Part shown: positions 7,629-17,032 of the stretch, piece by piece | Layout of the letters: the number at the start of each line of letters is the position of its first letter | Position numbering within the stretch: the stretch's first letter is position 1 | Source of the DNA: an uncultured Roseibium sp. | Lineage (GTDB): Bacteria; Pseudomonadota; Alphaproteobacteria; Rhizobiales; Stappiaceae | Length of the DNA: 64,000 nt | Direction: 5' to 3' | NCBI RefSeq assembly: GCF_963675985.1 | Contig: NZ_OY780957.1 | Coordinates: forward strand, 1,224,001 to 1,288,000 | Position numbers and translations under genes: made by a program | Notes under the pieces: generated by a model | What the model saw: the letters and a program-made list of their open reading frames with translations, nothing else | What the model was told of the DNA's origin: nothing | Database searches by the model: none

Positions 7629-8453
7629 TCAGGCCGCGACCCGCCGCAACTTGCGCTCCCGCTGGATAATTTCCGATGCAAGACGCAGATAGGCCTGGCT
7701 ACCTGAGCATTTCAGATCGTAGAGCAAAGCCGGCTTGCCGTAAGACGGCGCTTCGGAGATACGCACGTTTCGGGGAATGATCGTCTCGTAGACGGCATCC
7801 CCCATGGTTTCGCGCACATCCGCGACCACCTGGCTGGAGAGGTTGTTGCGGCTGTCGTACATGGTCAGCACGATGCCGTGGATCGTCAATTCCCCATTCA
7901 GCGCATTGCGCACCTGCTCGACGGTGCTGAGAAGCTGGCTGAGACCTTCAAGAGCGAAGAACTCGCACTGCAGCGGCACCAGGATCGAATGCGACGCCGA
8001 CAGGGCGTTGATCGTCAGCAGGTTCAGCGACGGCGGGCAGTCGACCAGCACATAAGTGAACCCTATGTCATGGAAAAGATCCGATTGGGCGAACCTATCA
8101 ATGGCACTGCGCAGGCGGAAAGCGCGATCGCCGCTGGAAGCGATTTCCAGTTCCAGACCCAGCAGATCCATTGTCGACGGCGCGACCCAAAGGCGCGGCA
8201 CGGCAGTATCCTTGACGGCCTCTTCCAGCGTGCAATCGCCGCTCAAGACATCATAGGTCGAAAGACCGCGATCCCGACGCTCGATCCCGAGACCCGTAGA
8301 GGCGTTGCCCTGCGGGTCGAGATCGATAACCAGAACCTTTTCGCCGATTGCAGCAAGCGCCGTTCCGAGATTGATGGCCGTAGTTGTTTTCCCGACGCCA
8401 CCTTTCTGGTTGGCAAGAGCAAGCACACGCGGAGACTCTGGAAGCATGCTCAT
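7629..8453 (-). CDS. parA: Chromosome-partitioning ATPase ParA
   Basis: A 274-residue Walker-type ATPase that forms nucleoid-bound gradients to move ParB-parS complexes. The deviant Walker A motif NQKGGVGKTTTAINLG is at about residues 15-30, the Walker A' aspartate is in VLIDLDPQGN, and Walker B is in YVLVDCPPSL. The ATG overlaps the rsmG stop (ATGA), so it is translationally coupled to rsmG. Order rsmG-parA-parB is the standard origin-proximal arrangement. Confidence 0.97.
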   Translation of the reverse strand: MSMLPESPRVLALANQKGGVGKTTTAINLGTALAAIGEKVLVIDLDPQGNASTGLGIERRDRGLSTYDVLSGDCTLEEAVKDTAVPRLWVAPSTMDLLGLELEIASSGDRAFRLRSAIDRFAQSDLFHDIGFTYVLVDCPPSLNLLTINALSASHSILVPLQCEFFALEGLSQLLSTVEQVRNALNGELTIHGIVLTMYDSRNNLSSQVVADVRETMGDAVYETIIPRNVRISEAPSYGKPALLYDLKCSGSQAYLRLASEIIQRERKLRRVAA

Positions 8454-9124
8454 ATGGCGACACCTTCCTGGTTAGGCCGGGCGGAAATGTTGGAAAAAAG
8501 AAGCATCCGGCTCGTTGGATCAATGAGACTTTTCTTTTCTACCAGATCGAATGTCCAAGTGTGAGACGCTTCGTTAATCTCTCGTTGAAAATCTTGACCT
8601 TTGTGGAAAACAGCCCTCGCCCCTTGCGCCGTAAACGGTTCTGAAAGCTTCAACAACAGCTCCAGCGAGGCAAGCGCCCGTGCGGATACGGCATCCACCG
8701 GACCTTGGCTCCATTCTTTCGCAACCGATTCGATCCGTCCCGGATAAACCGTCCCCTTCGATCCCGTCTCTCGCAGAGCCGTCCGCAGGAACGCCGCCTT
8801 GCGCTGATTGCTCTCGATCAGGTGCACATGAGCGTCCGGGACATCGGCCAAGAGGATTGCCGTTACGATTCCGGGAAAACCGCCGCCGCTGCCGATATCC
8901 ACCCAGGTCTTCGCATCGGGCAGCGACCACTGGGTCTGCAGGCTATCGACCACATGCCGCATCCAGATATCGGGAATGGTCGAGGGCGCAATGAGGTTTT
9001 GCGCCGGTTGCCACTTCAAAACCAGGTCGACATAGATTTGCAGGCGTTCCACGGTTTCACGTGAAACATCCCCATACTTATGCACAATCTGTGCAGTGTC
9101 CTTCACATCCGGAAGTCGCGCCAT
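8450..9124 (-). CDS. rsmG: 16S rRNA (guanine-N7)-methyltransferase RsmG
   Basis: A 224-residue SAM-dependent enzyme that methylates G527 of 16S rRNA. The SAM-binding motif DIGSGGGFPG is visible, followed by HLIESNQRKAAFL. The ATG at 9124 overlaps the TGA of mnmG (TGATG), which favours it over the in-frame TTG one codon upstream. Its own stop overlaps the parA start. A parS site (9053-9068) lies inside the first 25 codons, so ParB binding occurs within this coding sequence. Confidence 0.95.
   Translation of the reverse strand: MARLPDVKDTAQIVHKYGDVSRETVERLQIYVDLVLKWQPAQNLIAPSTIPDIWMRHVVDSLQTQWSLPDAKTWVDIGSGGGFPGIVTAILLADVPDAHVHLIESNQRKAAFLRTALRETGSKGTVYPGRIESVAKEWSQGPVDAVSARALASLELLLKLSEPFTAQGARAVFHKGQDFQREINEASHTWTFDLVEKKSLIDPTSRMLLFSNISARPNQEGVAI
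9053..9068. promoter_or_regulatory. parS site 1 (within rsmG)
   Basis: GGTTTCACGTGAAACA matches the consensus parS TGTTTCACGTGAAACA at 15 of 16 positions. This is the canonical ParB binding site, and it lies about 1.5 kb upstream of parB. Confidence 0.9.
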
Positions 9125-11004
9125 CAAGCGGCCCCTTTGCGCGGCTGAAGACGCTTGACGTGGGACAGGAGCAAGGTCAGAGCCGCCGGCGTCATGCCGT
9201 CCATGCGAGAGGCCTGCGCCAGTGTGGATGGCCGCACCGCTTCAAGCTTCTGCTTCACCTCATTGGAAAGACCGGCCAGAGCATGGAAGTCGAAATCCTC
9301 CGGGATCGCCAAAGCCTCGTCCCTCTTCAGCGCCTCGATGTCCGCGGCCTGCCGTTCCAGGTAAACCGCATAAAGCGCATCCGTCGCCACCTGCTCGGCG
9401 ATATTTTTGTCGATCCCGGCAAGCTCCGGCCAGATCCGCGTCAGCCGGTCGTAGTCCATATCCGGATAGGACAGAAGATCGAAGGCCGTCCGGCGGATGC
9501 CGTCCTGGTTGATCGGCAGCCCCTTCCTGGCTGCCTCCGCCGGCGTGACCGACAAAGACGTCAACAGGGAGCGTGCCTCATCGATGGCCCGCATCTTCGT
9601 TTCGAAAGCGACTCGACGGGTTTCGGATACACAGCCGATCTTCATGCCCAACGGGGTCAGCCGCTGGTCCGCATTGTCCGCCCGGAGCGACAAACGGTAT
9701 TCCGCGCGCGAGGTGAACATGCGGTAGGGCTCGGTGATACCCCGCGTCGTCAGATCATCGATCATCACCCCGATATAACCCTGACTACGATCGACGGTGA
9801 ACGGTTCGCTGCCGGAAGCCTTCCGTGCCGCGTTGAGACCGGCAACCAGCCCCTGCGCGCCTGCCTCTTCATATCCCGTCGTACCGTTGATCTGGCCCGC
9901 CAGGAACAACCCGTCGCACTTGCGGAGTTCCAGCGTCTGCTTCAGCTCACGCGGATCGACATGGTCATACTCGATGGCATAGCCCGGCTGGATCACGGTG
10001 ACGTTTTCCAGCCCCGGAATGGTTTTCAAAAATGCGAGCTGCGCGTCTTCAGGAAGAGAGGTCGAGATACCGTTCGGATACACCGTATGATCGTCCAGCC
10101 CCTCCGGCTCCAGAAAGATCTGATGGCCATCGCGATCGCCGAACCGAACGATCTTGTCTTCGATCGACGGACAATAGCGCGGCCCCCGCCCCTTGATCTC
10201 GCCGGAGTACATCGCCGAACGGGACAGGTTGTCCCGGATGATCTGATGGGTTTCCGGCGTGGTACGGGTGATATGGCAAGGCACCTGCGGTGTGGTAATC
10301 TTTTCCGTCAGCGTCGAGAAGGGAACAGGATCCTCATCACCTGGCTGCTCTTCCAGGATGGCCCAGTCAATCGTCCGGCCATCGAGGCGCGCCGGCGTGC
10401 CCGTCTTCAAGCGGCCGAGGTCTAGCCCGAGTTCTTCCAAAGACAACGACAGACCCATTGCCGGCGCTTCGCCCGAACGCCCCGCCGGGATCTTCTTGTC
10501 ACCGATATGGATCAGCCCGCGCAGAAAAGTTCCGCTGGTCAGCACCGCTGCGCCACAGGCAATCTCCCGTCCGTCGGCGAGCGCAACGGCAACGATACGC
10601 CCATCGTCATAGATAAACCGATGCGCCTCGCCCTCGACAACGTCGAGATTGTCGGTCGCGGAAATTTCCGCCTGCATGGCTTCGCGGTAAAGCTTGCGGT
10701 CGGCCTGGGCCCGCGGACCGCGCACGGCCGGACCTTTGCGCCGGTTCAGGAGACGGAACTGGATCCCTGCCCGGTCGGCAACCCGACCCATCAGTCCGTC
10801 AAGCGCATCGATCTCGCGCACGAGATGTCCCTTGCCGAGACCACCGATTGCCGGATTGCACGACATGACTCCGATGGTGTCGAAACGGTGTGTGACCAGA
10901 GCCGTCCGCGCACCCATGCGCGCAGAGGCCGCCGCCGCCTCGCAGCCGGCATGACCGCCGCCGATCACCACCACATCATATGTCAGCTTCTGCTCGCTCA
11001 TCAT
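9124..11004 (-). CDS. mnmG: tRNA uridine-34 modification enzyme MnmG (GidA)
   Basis: An FAD enzyme that works with MnmE to install the carboxymethylaminomethyl group on U34 of certain tRNAs. The dinucleotide-binding motif VVVIGGGHAGCEAA is at the N-terminus, MSCNPAIGGLGKGH follows, and the C-terminal helical domain is intact. Length from the ATG at 11004 is 626 residues, the family norm. A GTG at 11010 and an ATG at 11001 are alternative starts. Downstream it overlaps rsmG by one base. Confidence 0.96.
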   Translation of the reverse strand: MMSEQKLTYDVVVIGGGHAGCEAAAASARMGARTALVTHRFDTIGVMSCNPAIGGLGKGHLVREIDALDGLMGRVADRAGIQFRLLNRRKGPAVRGPRAQADRKLYREAMQAEISATDNLDVVEGEAHRFIYDDGRIVAVALADGREIACGAAVLTSGTFLRGLIHIGDKKIPAGRSGEAPAMGLSLSLEELGLDLGRLKTGTPARLDGRTIDWAILEEQPGDEDPVPFSTLTEKITTPQVPCHITRTTPETHQIIRDNLSRSAMYSGEIKGRGPRYCPSIEDKIVRFGDRDGHQIFLEPEGLDDHTVYPNGISTSLPEDAQLAFLKTIPGLENVTVIQPGYAIEYDHVDPRELKQTLELRKCDGLFLAGQINGTTGYEEAGAQGLVAGLNAARKASGSEPFTVDRSQGYIGVMIDDLTTRGITEPYRMFTSRAEYRLSLRADNADQRLTPLGMKIGCVSETRRVAFETKMRAIDEARSLLTSLSVTPAEAARKGLPINQDGIRRTAFDLLSYPDMDYDRLTRIWPELAGIDKNIAEQVATDALYAVYLERQAADIEALKRDEALAIPEDFDFHALAGLSNEVKQKLEAVRPSTLAQASRMDGMTPAALTLLLSHVKRLQPRKGAA

Positions 11005-11232
11005 GACCACCGCATCCGAGATCCATCTGTCCTCGAACCACCATACACTCTCTGTTTTGAAACCATCCTGTGCGCCGCGATTCCATCGCAGGCCGGACAG
11101 GAAATAAATGCGCCTTCATCCGGCGCCGATCATTGGCGATCTTATAAGGGTCCGAGCAATACAGGTCAAAGGCAAACAGCATCGCCGACGCGTTCCGAAA
11201 CCAACCGCCCCCGCTGATACCTAGCCTGGAAA

Positions 11233-11248
11233 TGATTCACGTGAAACA
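11233..11248. promoter_or_regulatory. parS site 2 (mnmG-mnmE intergenic)
   Basis: TGATTCACGTGAAACA differs from TGTTTCACGTGAAACA at one position. It lies in the 297 bp space between mnmE and mnmG, which otherwise shows no gene and must contain the mnmG promoter. Confidence 0.92.
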
Positions 11249-11289
11249 TGTTCCGGTTCTGAATCGATCCAGGAAATTCCTGAGAAAAG

Positions 11290-11305
11290 TGATTCACGTG
11301 AAACA
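11290..11305. promoter_or_regulatory. parS site 3 (mnmG-mnmE intergenic)
   Basis: TGATTCACGTGAAACA, identical to site 2 and 57 bp from it, same orientation. It ends 2 bp from the mnmE stop codon. Confidence 0.92.
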
Positions 11306-11307
11306 CC

Positions 11308-12657
11308 TCACTTGCCGATGCAGAAGTCCCGGAAGATGACATCGAGAAGATCTTCCACATCGATACGCCCGGTAATCCGCCCGAGTGCATCGGCCGCCCG
11401 ACGCAGTTCCTCTGCCCGAAGCTCCAACGGCAGGCTGGCACTGGCCAAGGCATCCGACAAAGCCTGCTGGCATTCGATCAGGTAGTGGCGATGCCTTTGC
11501 CGGGTCGCCAGTGGTTCCTCGCCAACAGAAATTGTTTCTCTAGCGAAACTGGAGAGATGACCTATCAAGCCTTCCATTCCCTCGGCTGATTTAACCGAAC
11601 AAGGGATTTCAAGGGTTGTTCCGGAAGAGTCTCGTTCCGGAAGAGTCTCAAGATCGCTCTTGGTGCGAACCGTCCAGACCGAGACCCACTCGTGAATCGT
11701 CTCCGGCAGTCCGCTTTCCGGGTCTTCTGCCTCGACCCCTCCAGGCTCGACAGCCCATAAAATAAGATCCGCCGCTTCGCCTCTTTCGCGTGCCCGTCGG
11801 ATCCCTTCCCTCTCGACCACGCCTTCCGTTTGCCGCAGACCCGCGGTATCGACCAGCGTGACCGGATAGCCGTCCAGATCAAGATGCACTTCGATCACGT
11901 CCCGGGTGGTTCCCGCTTCTTCGGTTACGATGGCAACATCCCGGCCTGCAATCGCATTTAGAAGGCTCGACTTGCCGGCATTCGGCGCGCCCATCAGGAC
12001 CACCTGCAAACCGGACCGTAACCGTTCGCCGCTCCGGGACCGCGCCATATGATTGCCGATCTCGTTGATCAGAATCTGGCACTCCGCCCAGATCTCGTTC
12101 GCCACACTGCCAGGGACATCCTCCTCATCGGCGAAATCAAAATCCGCTTCGATCATCGCGCGCATGTGAATCAACCGGTCCCGCCAGTCGTCATAGAGTT
12201 CGCCAAGCGCCCCGCCCATCTGCCGCAACGCCTGGACCCGCTGTGCTTCGGTTTCCGCCGCAATCAGGTCTGCCAGTCCCTCGACCTCGGTCAGGTCCAT
12301 GCGCCCGGCCTCGAAGGCCCTGCGGGTAAACTCCCCCGCTTCCGCAGGCCGGCAATTGTCCAGGCCGGAAAGCACCTCGAGCACGGCTGCGACAACAGCG
12401 CGGCCACCATGGCATTGCAGCTCGGCGACATCTTCACCTGTAAAGCTGGCCGGTCCTTCGAAAACAAGAACAAGGGCCTGATCCAGTATGTCGTCGGTCA
12501 CCGGATCGCATAGCTCCCGAACAGAAGCAAAGCGCGGTTCTGGAACGTCCCCGCAAAGCACGCGTACGACATCGAAGGCATCGGGTCCGGAAATCCGGAT
12601 AACCGCGACACCGGATGGGACCGCCCCACTTGAAAGCGCATAGATCGTTTCAGCCAT
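11308..12657 (-). CDS. mnmE: tRNA modification GTPase MnmE (TrmE)
   Basis: The 449-residue GTPase partner of MnmG in U34 modification. The N-terminal tetrahydrofolate-binding domain is followed by a helical domain with an inserted G domain. That domain has G1 GAPNAGKSS (about residue 225), the TTRD switch and G3 DTAGLR. The catalytic C-terminal CIGK ends exactly at residue 449 (Cys446). The gene is divergent from the DUF255 gene, with 134 bp between the starts for both promoters. Confidence 0.96.
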   Translation of the reverse strand: MAETIYALSSGAVPSGVAVIRISGPDAFDVVRVLCGDVPEPRFASVRELCDPVTDDILDQALVLVFEGPASFTGEDVAELQCHGGRAVVAAVLEVLSGLDNCRPAEAGEFTRRAFEAGRMDLTEVEGLADLIAAETEAQRVQALRQMGGALGELYDDWRDRLIHMRAMIEADFDFADEEDVPGSVANEIWAECQILINEIGNHMARSRSGERLRSGLQVVLMGAPNAGKSSLLNAIAGRDVAIVTEEAGTTRDVIEVHLDLDGYPVTLVDTAGLRQTEGVVEREGIRRARERGEAADLILWAVEPGGVEAEDPESGLPETIHEWVSVWTVRTKSDLETLPERDSSGTTLEIPCSVKSAEGMEGLIGHLSSFARETISVGEEPLATRQRHRHYLIECQQALSDALASASLPLELRAEELRRAADALGRITGRIDVEDLLDVIFRDFCIGK

Positions 12658-12791
12658 TCACCACCACACTGCCCCTTAACGGAAGCAGACCTTTCTTCCC
12701 GAAACGGCTTGCCCTGCCGGTCCGGTTCACTACCTTCTTAGTCCAGAGAGCCCTCGCCTTGAATCAGCCAAACAGAAAGATCTCTTTTTCA

Positions 12792-14807
12792 ATGACCGAA
12801 AACCGCCTGGCAAGTTCCACGAGCCCCTACCTTCTCCAGCACAAGGACAATCCCGTCCACTGGTATCCCTGGGGTCCGGAAGCCCTTGCCGCGGCAAAAG
12901 CGGAAAACAAGCCGATCCTTTTGTCGGTCGGCTATGCCGCCTGCCACTGGTGTCACGTCATGGCCCATGAAAGCTTTGAGGATGCCTCTACCGCGGACGT
13001 CATGAACCGCCTCTTTATCAATATCAAGGTCGATCGGGAAGAACGTCCCGACATTGACCAGATCTATATGAAAGCACTGCATGCGTTGGGGGAACAGGGT
13101 GGCTGGCCGCTAACCATGTTCCTCACCTCAGACGGCGAACCCTTCTGGGGCGGAACCTATTATCCGAAGGAAGCCAAGTGGGGGCATCCCGCGTTCGTGG
13201 ACATGCTGGAAGCCGTTTCCCGCACCTATCACACGGATCGGGACCGAATCGAAACCAACCGCTCCGGTCTTCTGGAGGCCCTGAAGACGGAGATTACACC
13301 CACCGCCCCCATCGATCGCAGTCTGATGATGGCTGCCGGCGAACGGCTCCTGTCGCTCTATGATCCCGAACACGGCGGCATCAAGGGCGCTCCCAAATTC
13401 CCACAGGCCTCGATCCTCGATCTCCTCTGGCGGACCGGGCTCAGGGCCGGAAACGACAAGGCCAAGGAGACCTTCCTCCATACCCTGAGACAGATCAGCA
13501 ACGGCGGCATCTACGATCACCTGAAAGGCGGCATCGCCCGTTATTCCGTCGATCATCTCTGGCTCGTTCCCCACTTCGAAAAGATGCTCTACGACAACGG
13601 CCAGTATCTCGACCACCTCGCCACCGCTTACCTGGCGACAGGCGAAGACCTGTTTCGAAACCGAATCGAGGAGACGGTCGATTGGCTCCTGGATGAGATG
13701 CGCATGGAAGGAGGCGCCTTTGCTGCAAGCCTTGATGCGGATAGCGAAGGTGTCGAGGGCAAGTTCTATGTCTGGACCGCGGAGGAAATCACAGAGGTTC
13801 TCGGCGAAGAAGACGCCGCCCTGTTCGCCAAAGCCTATGACGTTTCCCCTTCGGGCAACTGGGAAGGTGTCACGATCCTCAACCGCCTGAAGACCCCGAG
13901 CCTGTCGGCAAAGGAGGAAGCCCGCCTTGCCCGATTGCGGAAGAAACTTCTGGGGCGACGCAGCAGCCGTATCAGGCCCGGCCTGGACGACAAGATCCTT
14001 GCCGACTGGAACGGACTGACGATCGCATCGCTTGCCCGTGCAGCGCGTTTTGTTTCACGTGAATCATGTCTGGAGCCGGCGAAGGCCGCCTATGGCTTCA
14101 TCATGGAAACCATGATCCGCGACGGCCGCCTGGGGCACTCCTGGCGCAAGGGTCGCCTGCTCCTGCCCGGGTTTGCCTCCGACTACGCAAACATGATGAA
14201 TGCGGCGCTAGCTCTGGCAGAGGCCTGTCCGGACGACGCCATGACCTATATCGCCGACGCGGAAAAGCTCGGCAAGGCTTTGGTCGAAGGCTACCAGACG
14301 AACGAAGGCGCCTTTTATCTGACGGCCTCAGACGCCGAAGGATTGATCGTGCGCCCGGTGACCTCCGCCGATGAGGCGACACCCAATCCCAATTCCATGG
14401 CCGCCCTCACCTTTGCCAAACTCTACATTCTGACGGGGAAGACCGAGTACCGCGATCTGGCCGACAAGGTTCTGATCGCCCTTTCATCCGACATTCCGAA
14501 GAACGTCTTTGCGACAGCATCTCTGCTGACCGCTTTCGACACTCGGACCAACGGCCGCCTTGCGGTCATCGTCGCCCCAAGTGGTACGGATCCGAATCCT
14601 TTTCTCAAGGTACTTTCCAAAGCGGTCGACCCGGCCCTTCATTGTCTCGTACTCGAATCGACTGAAGACCTACCGGACGATCATCCGGCCAAGGGCAAGA
14701 ATGCGCTTGAGAACAAACCGACCGTTTATCTATGCCGCGAAGGCGCCTGTTCGTTTCCGATCACCAGACGCAAGGATCTGGAGGAAGCCCTCACCGTCAT
14801 AGCGTAA
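12792..14807 (+). CDS. DUF255 thioredoxin-like / glycosidase-fold protein (YyaL family)
   Basis: 671 residues from the ATG at 12792 (MTENRLASSTSPYLLQH); the frame is open further upstream, but conservation of this family starts here. The N-terminal thioredoxin-like domain carries the characteristic CHWC motif (Cys51, Cys54). It is followed by DREERPDID and by a large alpha/alpha-barrel region resembling N-acylglucosamine epimerases, with LDADSEGVEGKFYVWT. The cellular role of this family (bacterial YyaL, animal SPATA20) is unsettled. It sits between mnmE and rho, which are usually neighbours, so it is an insertion into that block. It nevertheless contains a perfect parS-type site at 14051-14066. 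Confidence 0.9.
   Translation: MTENRLASSTSPYLLQHKDNPVHWYPWGPEALAAAKAENKPILLSVGYAACHWCHVMAHESFEDASTADVMNRLFINIKVDREERPDIDQIYMKALHALGEQGGWPLTMFLTSDGEPFWGGTYYPKEAKWGHPAFVDMLEAVSRTYHTDRDRIETNRSGLLEALKTEITPTAPIDRSLMMAAGERLLSLYDPEHGGIKGAPKFPQASILDLLWRTGLRAGNDKAKETFLHTLRQISNGGIYDHLKGGIARYSVDHLWLVPHFEKMLYDNGQYLDHLATAYLATGEDLFRNRIEETVDWLLDEMRMEGGAFAASLDADSEGVEGKFYVWTAEEITEVLGEEDAALFAKAYDVSPSGNWEGVTILNRLKTPSLSAKEEARLARLRKKLLGRRSSRIRPGLDDKILADWNGLTIASLARAARFVSRESCLEPAKAAYGFIMETMIRDGRLGHSWRKGRLLLPGFASDYANMMNAALALAEACPDDAMTYIADAEKLGKALVEGYQTNEGAFYLTASDAEGLIVRPVTSADEATPNPNSMAALTFAKLYILTGKTEYRDLADKVLIALSSDIPKNVFATASLLTAFDTRTNGRLAVIVAPSGTDPNPFLKVLSKAVDPALHCLVLESTEDLPDDHPAKGKNALENKPTVYLCREGACSFPITRRKDLEEALTVIA
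14051..14066. promoter_or_regulatory. parS site 4 (inside DUF255 gene)
   Basis: TGTTTCACGTGAATCA is the reverse complement of the TGATTCACGTGAAACA form seen at sites 2, 3 and 5. It lies in the coding sequence and contributes the codons for V-S-R-E-S. Confidence 0.9.
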
Positions 14808-15360
14808 GGCTGCGGCTCCAGTCGTCGCGGGATAGCCGATAAAGCACATGCGGCGCCAAAACGTGATCCGCCTCGATTGCCGGATGGAGGAAATCGTCCT
14901 TTGGGTTTCGATGCATCCCGAGGCGCTGCATTACTTTCTGCGATCGTTCGTTCAGAACGGCCGTGAAGGAAACGATTTCCTCCAGGTCCAAAGTTTCGAA
15001 GCCGAATCCAATCCATGTCCTCGCCGCCTCGGTGGCATAGCCCTGGCCCCATGCGGCGCGGGCAAGACGCCAGCCGATTTCAACGCAAGGATCGAACGGC
15101 AACGGCGTCGCATAGCGCGGCCGGGAAAGACCGACAAAACCCAGGAACGCGCCGGTCGCCTTTTCCTCGATGGGCGAGAAACAAAAGCCGTCTTCTCGCG
15201 TTCTCTCCCGAGCGATATCGATCAGGGCATCGCTTTTCTCCCGGGAGAGGACCGAAGGAAAATACCGCATGCCTTCCGGATCGGCATTGAGCCGGGCGAA
15301 GGGCTCCTTGTCCTCATCCTGCCAGGGGCGAATGATCAACCGTTCTGTTTCCAAATACAT
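14797..15360 (-). CDS. GNAT-family N-acetyltransferase (RimJ/RimL-like)
   Basis: 187 residues. The N-terminus LETERLIIRPWQDED is typical of RimL-type acetyltransferases. The acetyl-CoA pyrophosphate loop is ARAAWGQGYATEAA (about residue 95), and the C-terminal NERSQKVMQRLGM matches the conserved Asn..RLGF helix. The substrate is unknown; related proteins acetylate ribosomal proteins or small molecules. It converges with and overlaps the DUF255 gene by 11 bp. Confidence 0.88.
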   Translation of the reverse strand: MYLETERLIIRPWQDEDKEPFARLNADPEGMRYFPSVLSREKSDALIDIARERTREDGFCFSPIEEKATGAFLGFVGLSRPRYATPLPFDPCVEIGWRLARAAWGQGYATEAARTWIGFGFETLDLEEIVSFTAVLNERSQKVMQRLGMHRNPKDDFLHPAIEADHVLAPHVLYRLSRDDWSRSLTL

Positions 15361-15409
15361 GATCGTCGAAGCCTTTGAACCGGATCCGAATCAATGAAGC
15401 GTTTCTGCC

Positions 15410-15425
15410 TGATTCACGTGAAACA
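15410..15425. promoter_or_regulatory. parS site 5 (upstream of the acetyltransferase, near the rho 3' end)
   Basis: TGATTCACGTGAAACA, identical to sites 2 and 3. It lies in the 142 bp space between rho and the acetyltransferase, immediately beyond the rho terminator. Confidence 0.92.
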
Positions 15426-15445
15426 GGTCGTTAACAAACAGTTAA

Positions 15446-15472
15446 GGCGCGACCTCTTTCGAAGGCCGCGCC
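15446..15472 (-). terminator. Rho-independent terminator of rho
   Basis: The arms GGCGCG (15446-15451) and CGCGCC (15467-15472) extend inward, after one mismatch, with CCT/AGG around a loop. On the minus strand the hairpin is followed by a T-rich stretch (TTAACTGTTTGTT), as expected for termination of rho transcripts. Confidence 0.75.
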
Positions 15473-15502
15473 CTGACAAATTCCTACCGGATCCGAATCG
15501 GA

Positions 15503-16768
15503 TCAGGCGTTCATACTGTCGAAGAAATCGTCGTTCGATTTCGTCTGCCGTAGCTTGTCGAGCAGGAACTCGATCGCATCGACCGTTCCCATCGGATTGA
15601 GGATACGACGCAGGACGAATGTCTTCTTGAGCCTCTCGGCCGGAACCAGGAGTTCTTCCTTACGCGTACCGGACCGCTGGATATCGATCGCCGGATAGAC
15701 ACGCTTGTCGGAGATCTTCCGGTCGAGGATGATTTCGGAGTTACCCGTTCCCTTGAACTCTTCGAAGATGACTTCGTCCATGCGGCTGCCGGTATCGATC
15801 AGAGCGGTCGCGATGATCGTCAGAGATCCGCCTTCTTCGATGTTACGGGCCGCACCGAAGAACCGCTTCGGACGTTGAAGGGCGTTGGCGTCGACACCAC
15901 CGGTCAGGACCTTGCCCGACGACGGTACAACCGTGTTGTAGGCGCGGCCAAGGCGGGTGATGGAGTCGAGCAGGATAACCACGTCACGGCCATGTTCGGT
16001 CAGGCGCTTGGCCTTCTCGATCACCATTTCCGCGACCTGGACGTGACGGGACGCCGGTTCGTCGAAGGTGGAAGACACCACCTCGCCGTTCACCGTGCGC
16101 TGCATGTCGGTCACTTCTTCCGGACGCTCGTCGATTAGAAGAACGATCAGATAGCACTCAGGATGGTTGGTCGTGATCGACTTTGCGATGTTCTGCAGGA
16201 ACACCGTTTTACCGGTACGAGGCGGCGCGGTGATCAGGGCACGCTGGCCCTTGCCAAGCGGCGCCACCAGATCGACCACGCGGGCGGAGAAATCCTTGCT
16301 GGTCGGATCTTCGATTTCCATCTTGAACCGCTCGTTCGGATAGAGCGGTGTCAGGTTGTCGAAATGAACCTTGTGGCGGGCCTTGTCCGGATCCTCGAAA
16401 TTGATCGTATTCACCTTCAGGAGCGCGAAGTAGCGTTCGCCTTCCTTCGGGCTGCGGATCTGGCCTTCCACCGTATCTCCCGTACGCAGGGAGAACCGGC
16501 GGATCTGGGAGGGAGAAACATAGATGTCGTCAGGGCCCGGGAGATAATTCGCATCCGGGGAACGCAGGAAGCCGAATCCGTCCTGTAGCACTTCGACGAC
16601 GCCCTCGCCGATAATATCGACATCCTGGGCGGCAAGGTTTTTCAAAATAGCGAACATCAGCTCCTGCTTGCGCATGGTGCTGGCGTTTTCAACTTCGAGC
16701 TCCTCCGCAAACTGCAGAAGTTCTGTCGGTGTCTTTTCTTTTAGGTCTTTGAGTTTCATTTCCCGCAT
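15503..16768 (-). CDS. rho: Transcription termination factor Rho
   Basis: 421 residues, the usual length. It is a hexameric RNA-dependent ATPase that ends transcripts and releases RNA polymerase. The N-terminal helical domain begins KLKDLKEKTPTELLQ, the cold-shock-like RNA-binding fold has DGFGFLRSPD, Walker A is APPRTGKTVFLQ, and the Q-loop/R-loop region contains VVSSTFDEP. The start is ATG 16768 or 16759, with a TTG just before. The 264 bp leader (16769-17032) is long enough for Rho autoregulation, but I see no specific attenuator in it; it holds one imperfect hairpin near 16952-16976. Confidence 0.97.
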   Translation of the reverse strand: MREMKLKDLKEKTPTELLQFAEELEVENASTMRKQELMFAILKNLAAQDVDIIGEGVVEVLQDGFGFLRSPDANYLPGPDDIYVSPSQIRRFSLRTGDTVEGQIRSPKEGERYFALLKVNTINFEDPDKARHKVHFDNLTPLYPNERFKMEIEDPTSKDFSARVVDLVAPLGKGQRALITAPPRTGKTVFLQNIAKSITTNHPECYLIVLLIDERPEEVTDMQRTVNGEVVSSTFDEPASRHVQVAEMVIEKAKRLTEHGRDVVILLDSITRLGRAYNTVVPSSGKVLTGGVDANALQRPKRFFGAARNIEEGGSLTIIATALIDTGSRMDEVIFEEFKGTGNSEIILDRKISDKRVYPAIDIQRSGTRKEELLVPAERLKKTFVLRRILNPMGTVDAIEFLLDKLRQTKSNDDFFDSMNA

Positions 16769-17032
16769 CAAGTTGGGGTTCGCTTATCGAGTTATGTTAG
16801 GAAGGTACTTCTAGGGCTGTAGCTGGAAAGCGCAGTCAGAAGATTAGTGAGGGAACTGCCGGATTTGTCTTGAGTAGACGACCGCTGCCTGAGGAATCCG
16901 AGAATTTTCCTGGCGCCGGTTGGAAGTCGCGCAGAACATAGGGCCTTTTGCAGGAATTCGCAAGCCCGCAAATTCCCGTAGGTGACGATGCTCTCGAATT
17001 CGCACCGTCCCTTTCATTTTGGATCCGAATCT

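Noticed and set aside
9061..10425. 454-codon open frame antisense to mnmG
   Set aside because: A typical GC-rich shadow frame; mnmG is unambiguous on the other strand.
16952..16976. Imperfect hairpin between hemJ and rho, possible terminator or rho leader element
   Set aside because: No T tract on the minus strand and one mismatch in a short stem; too weak to call.
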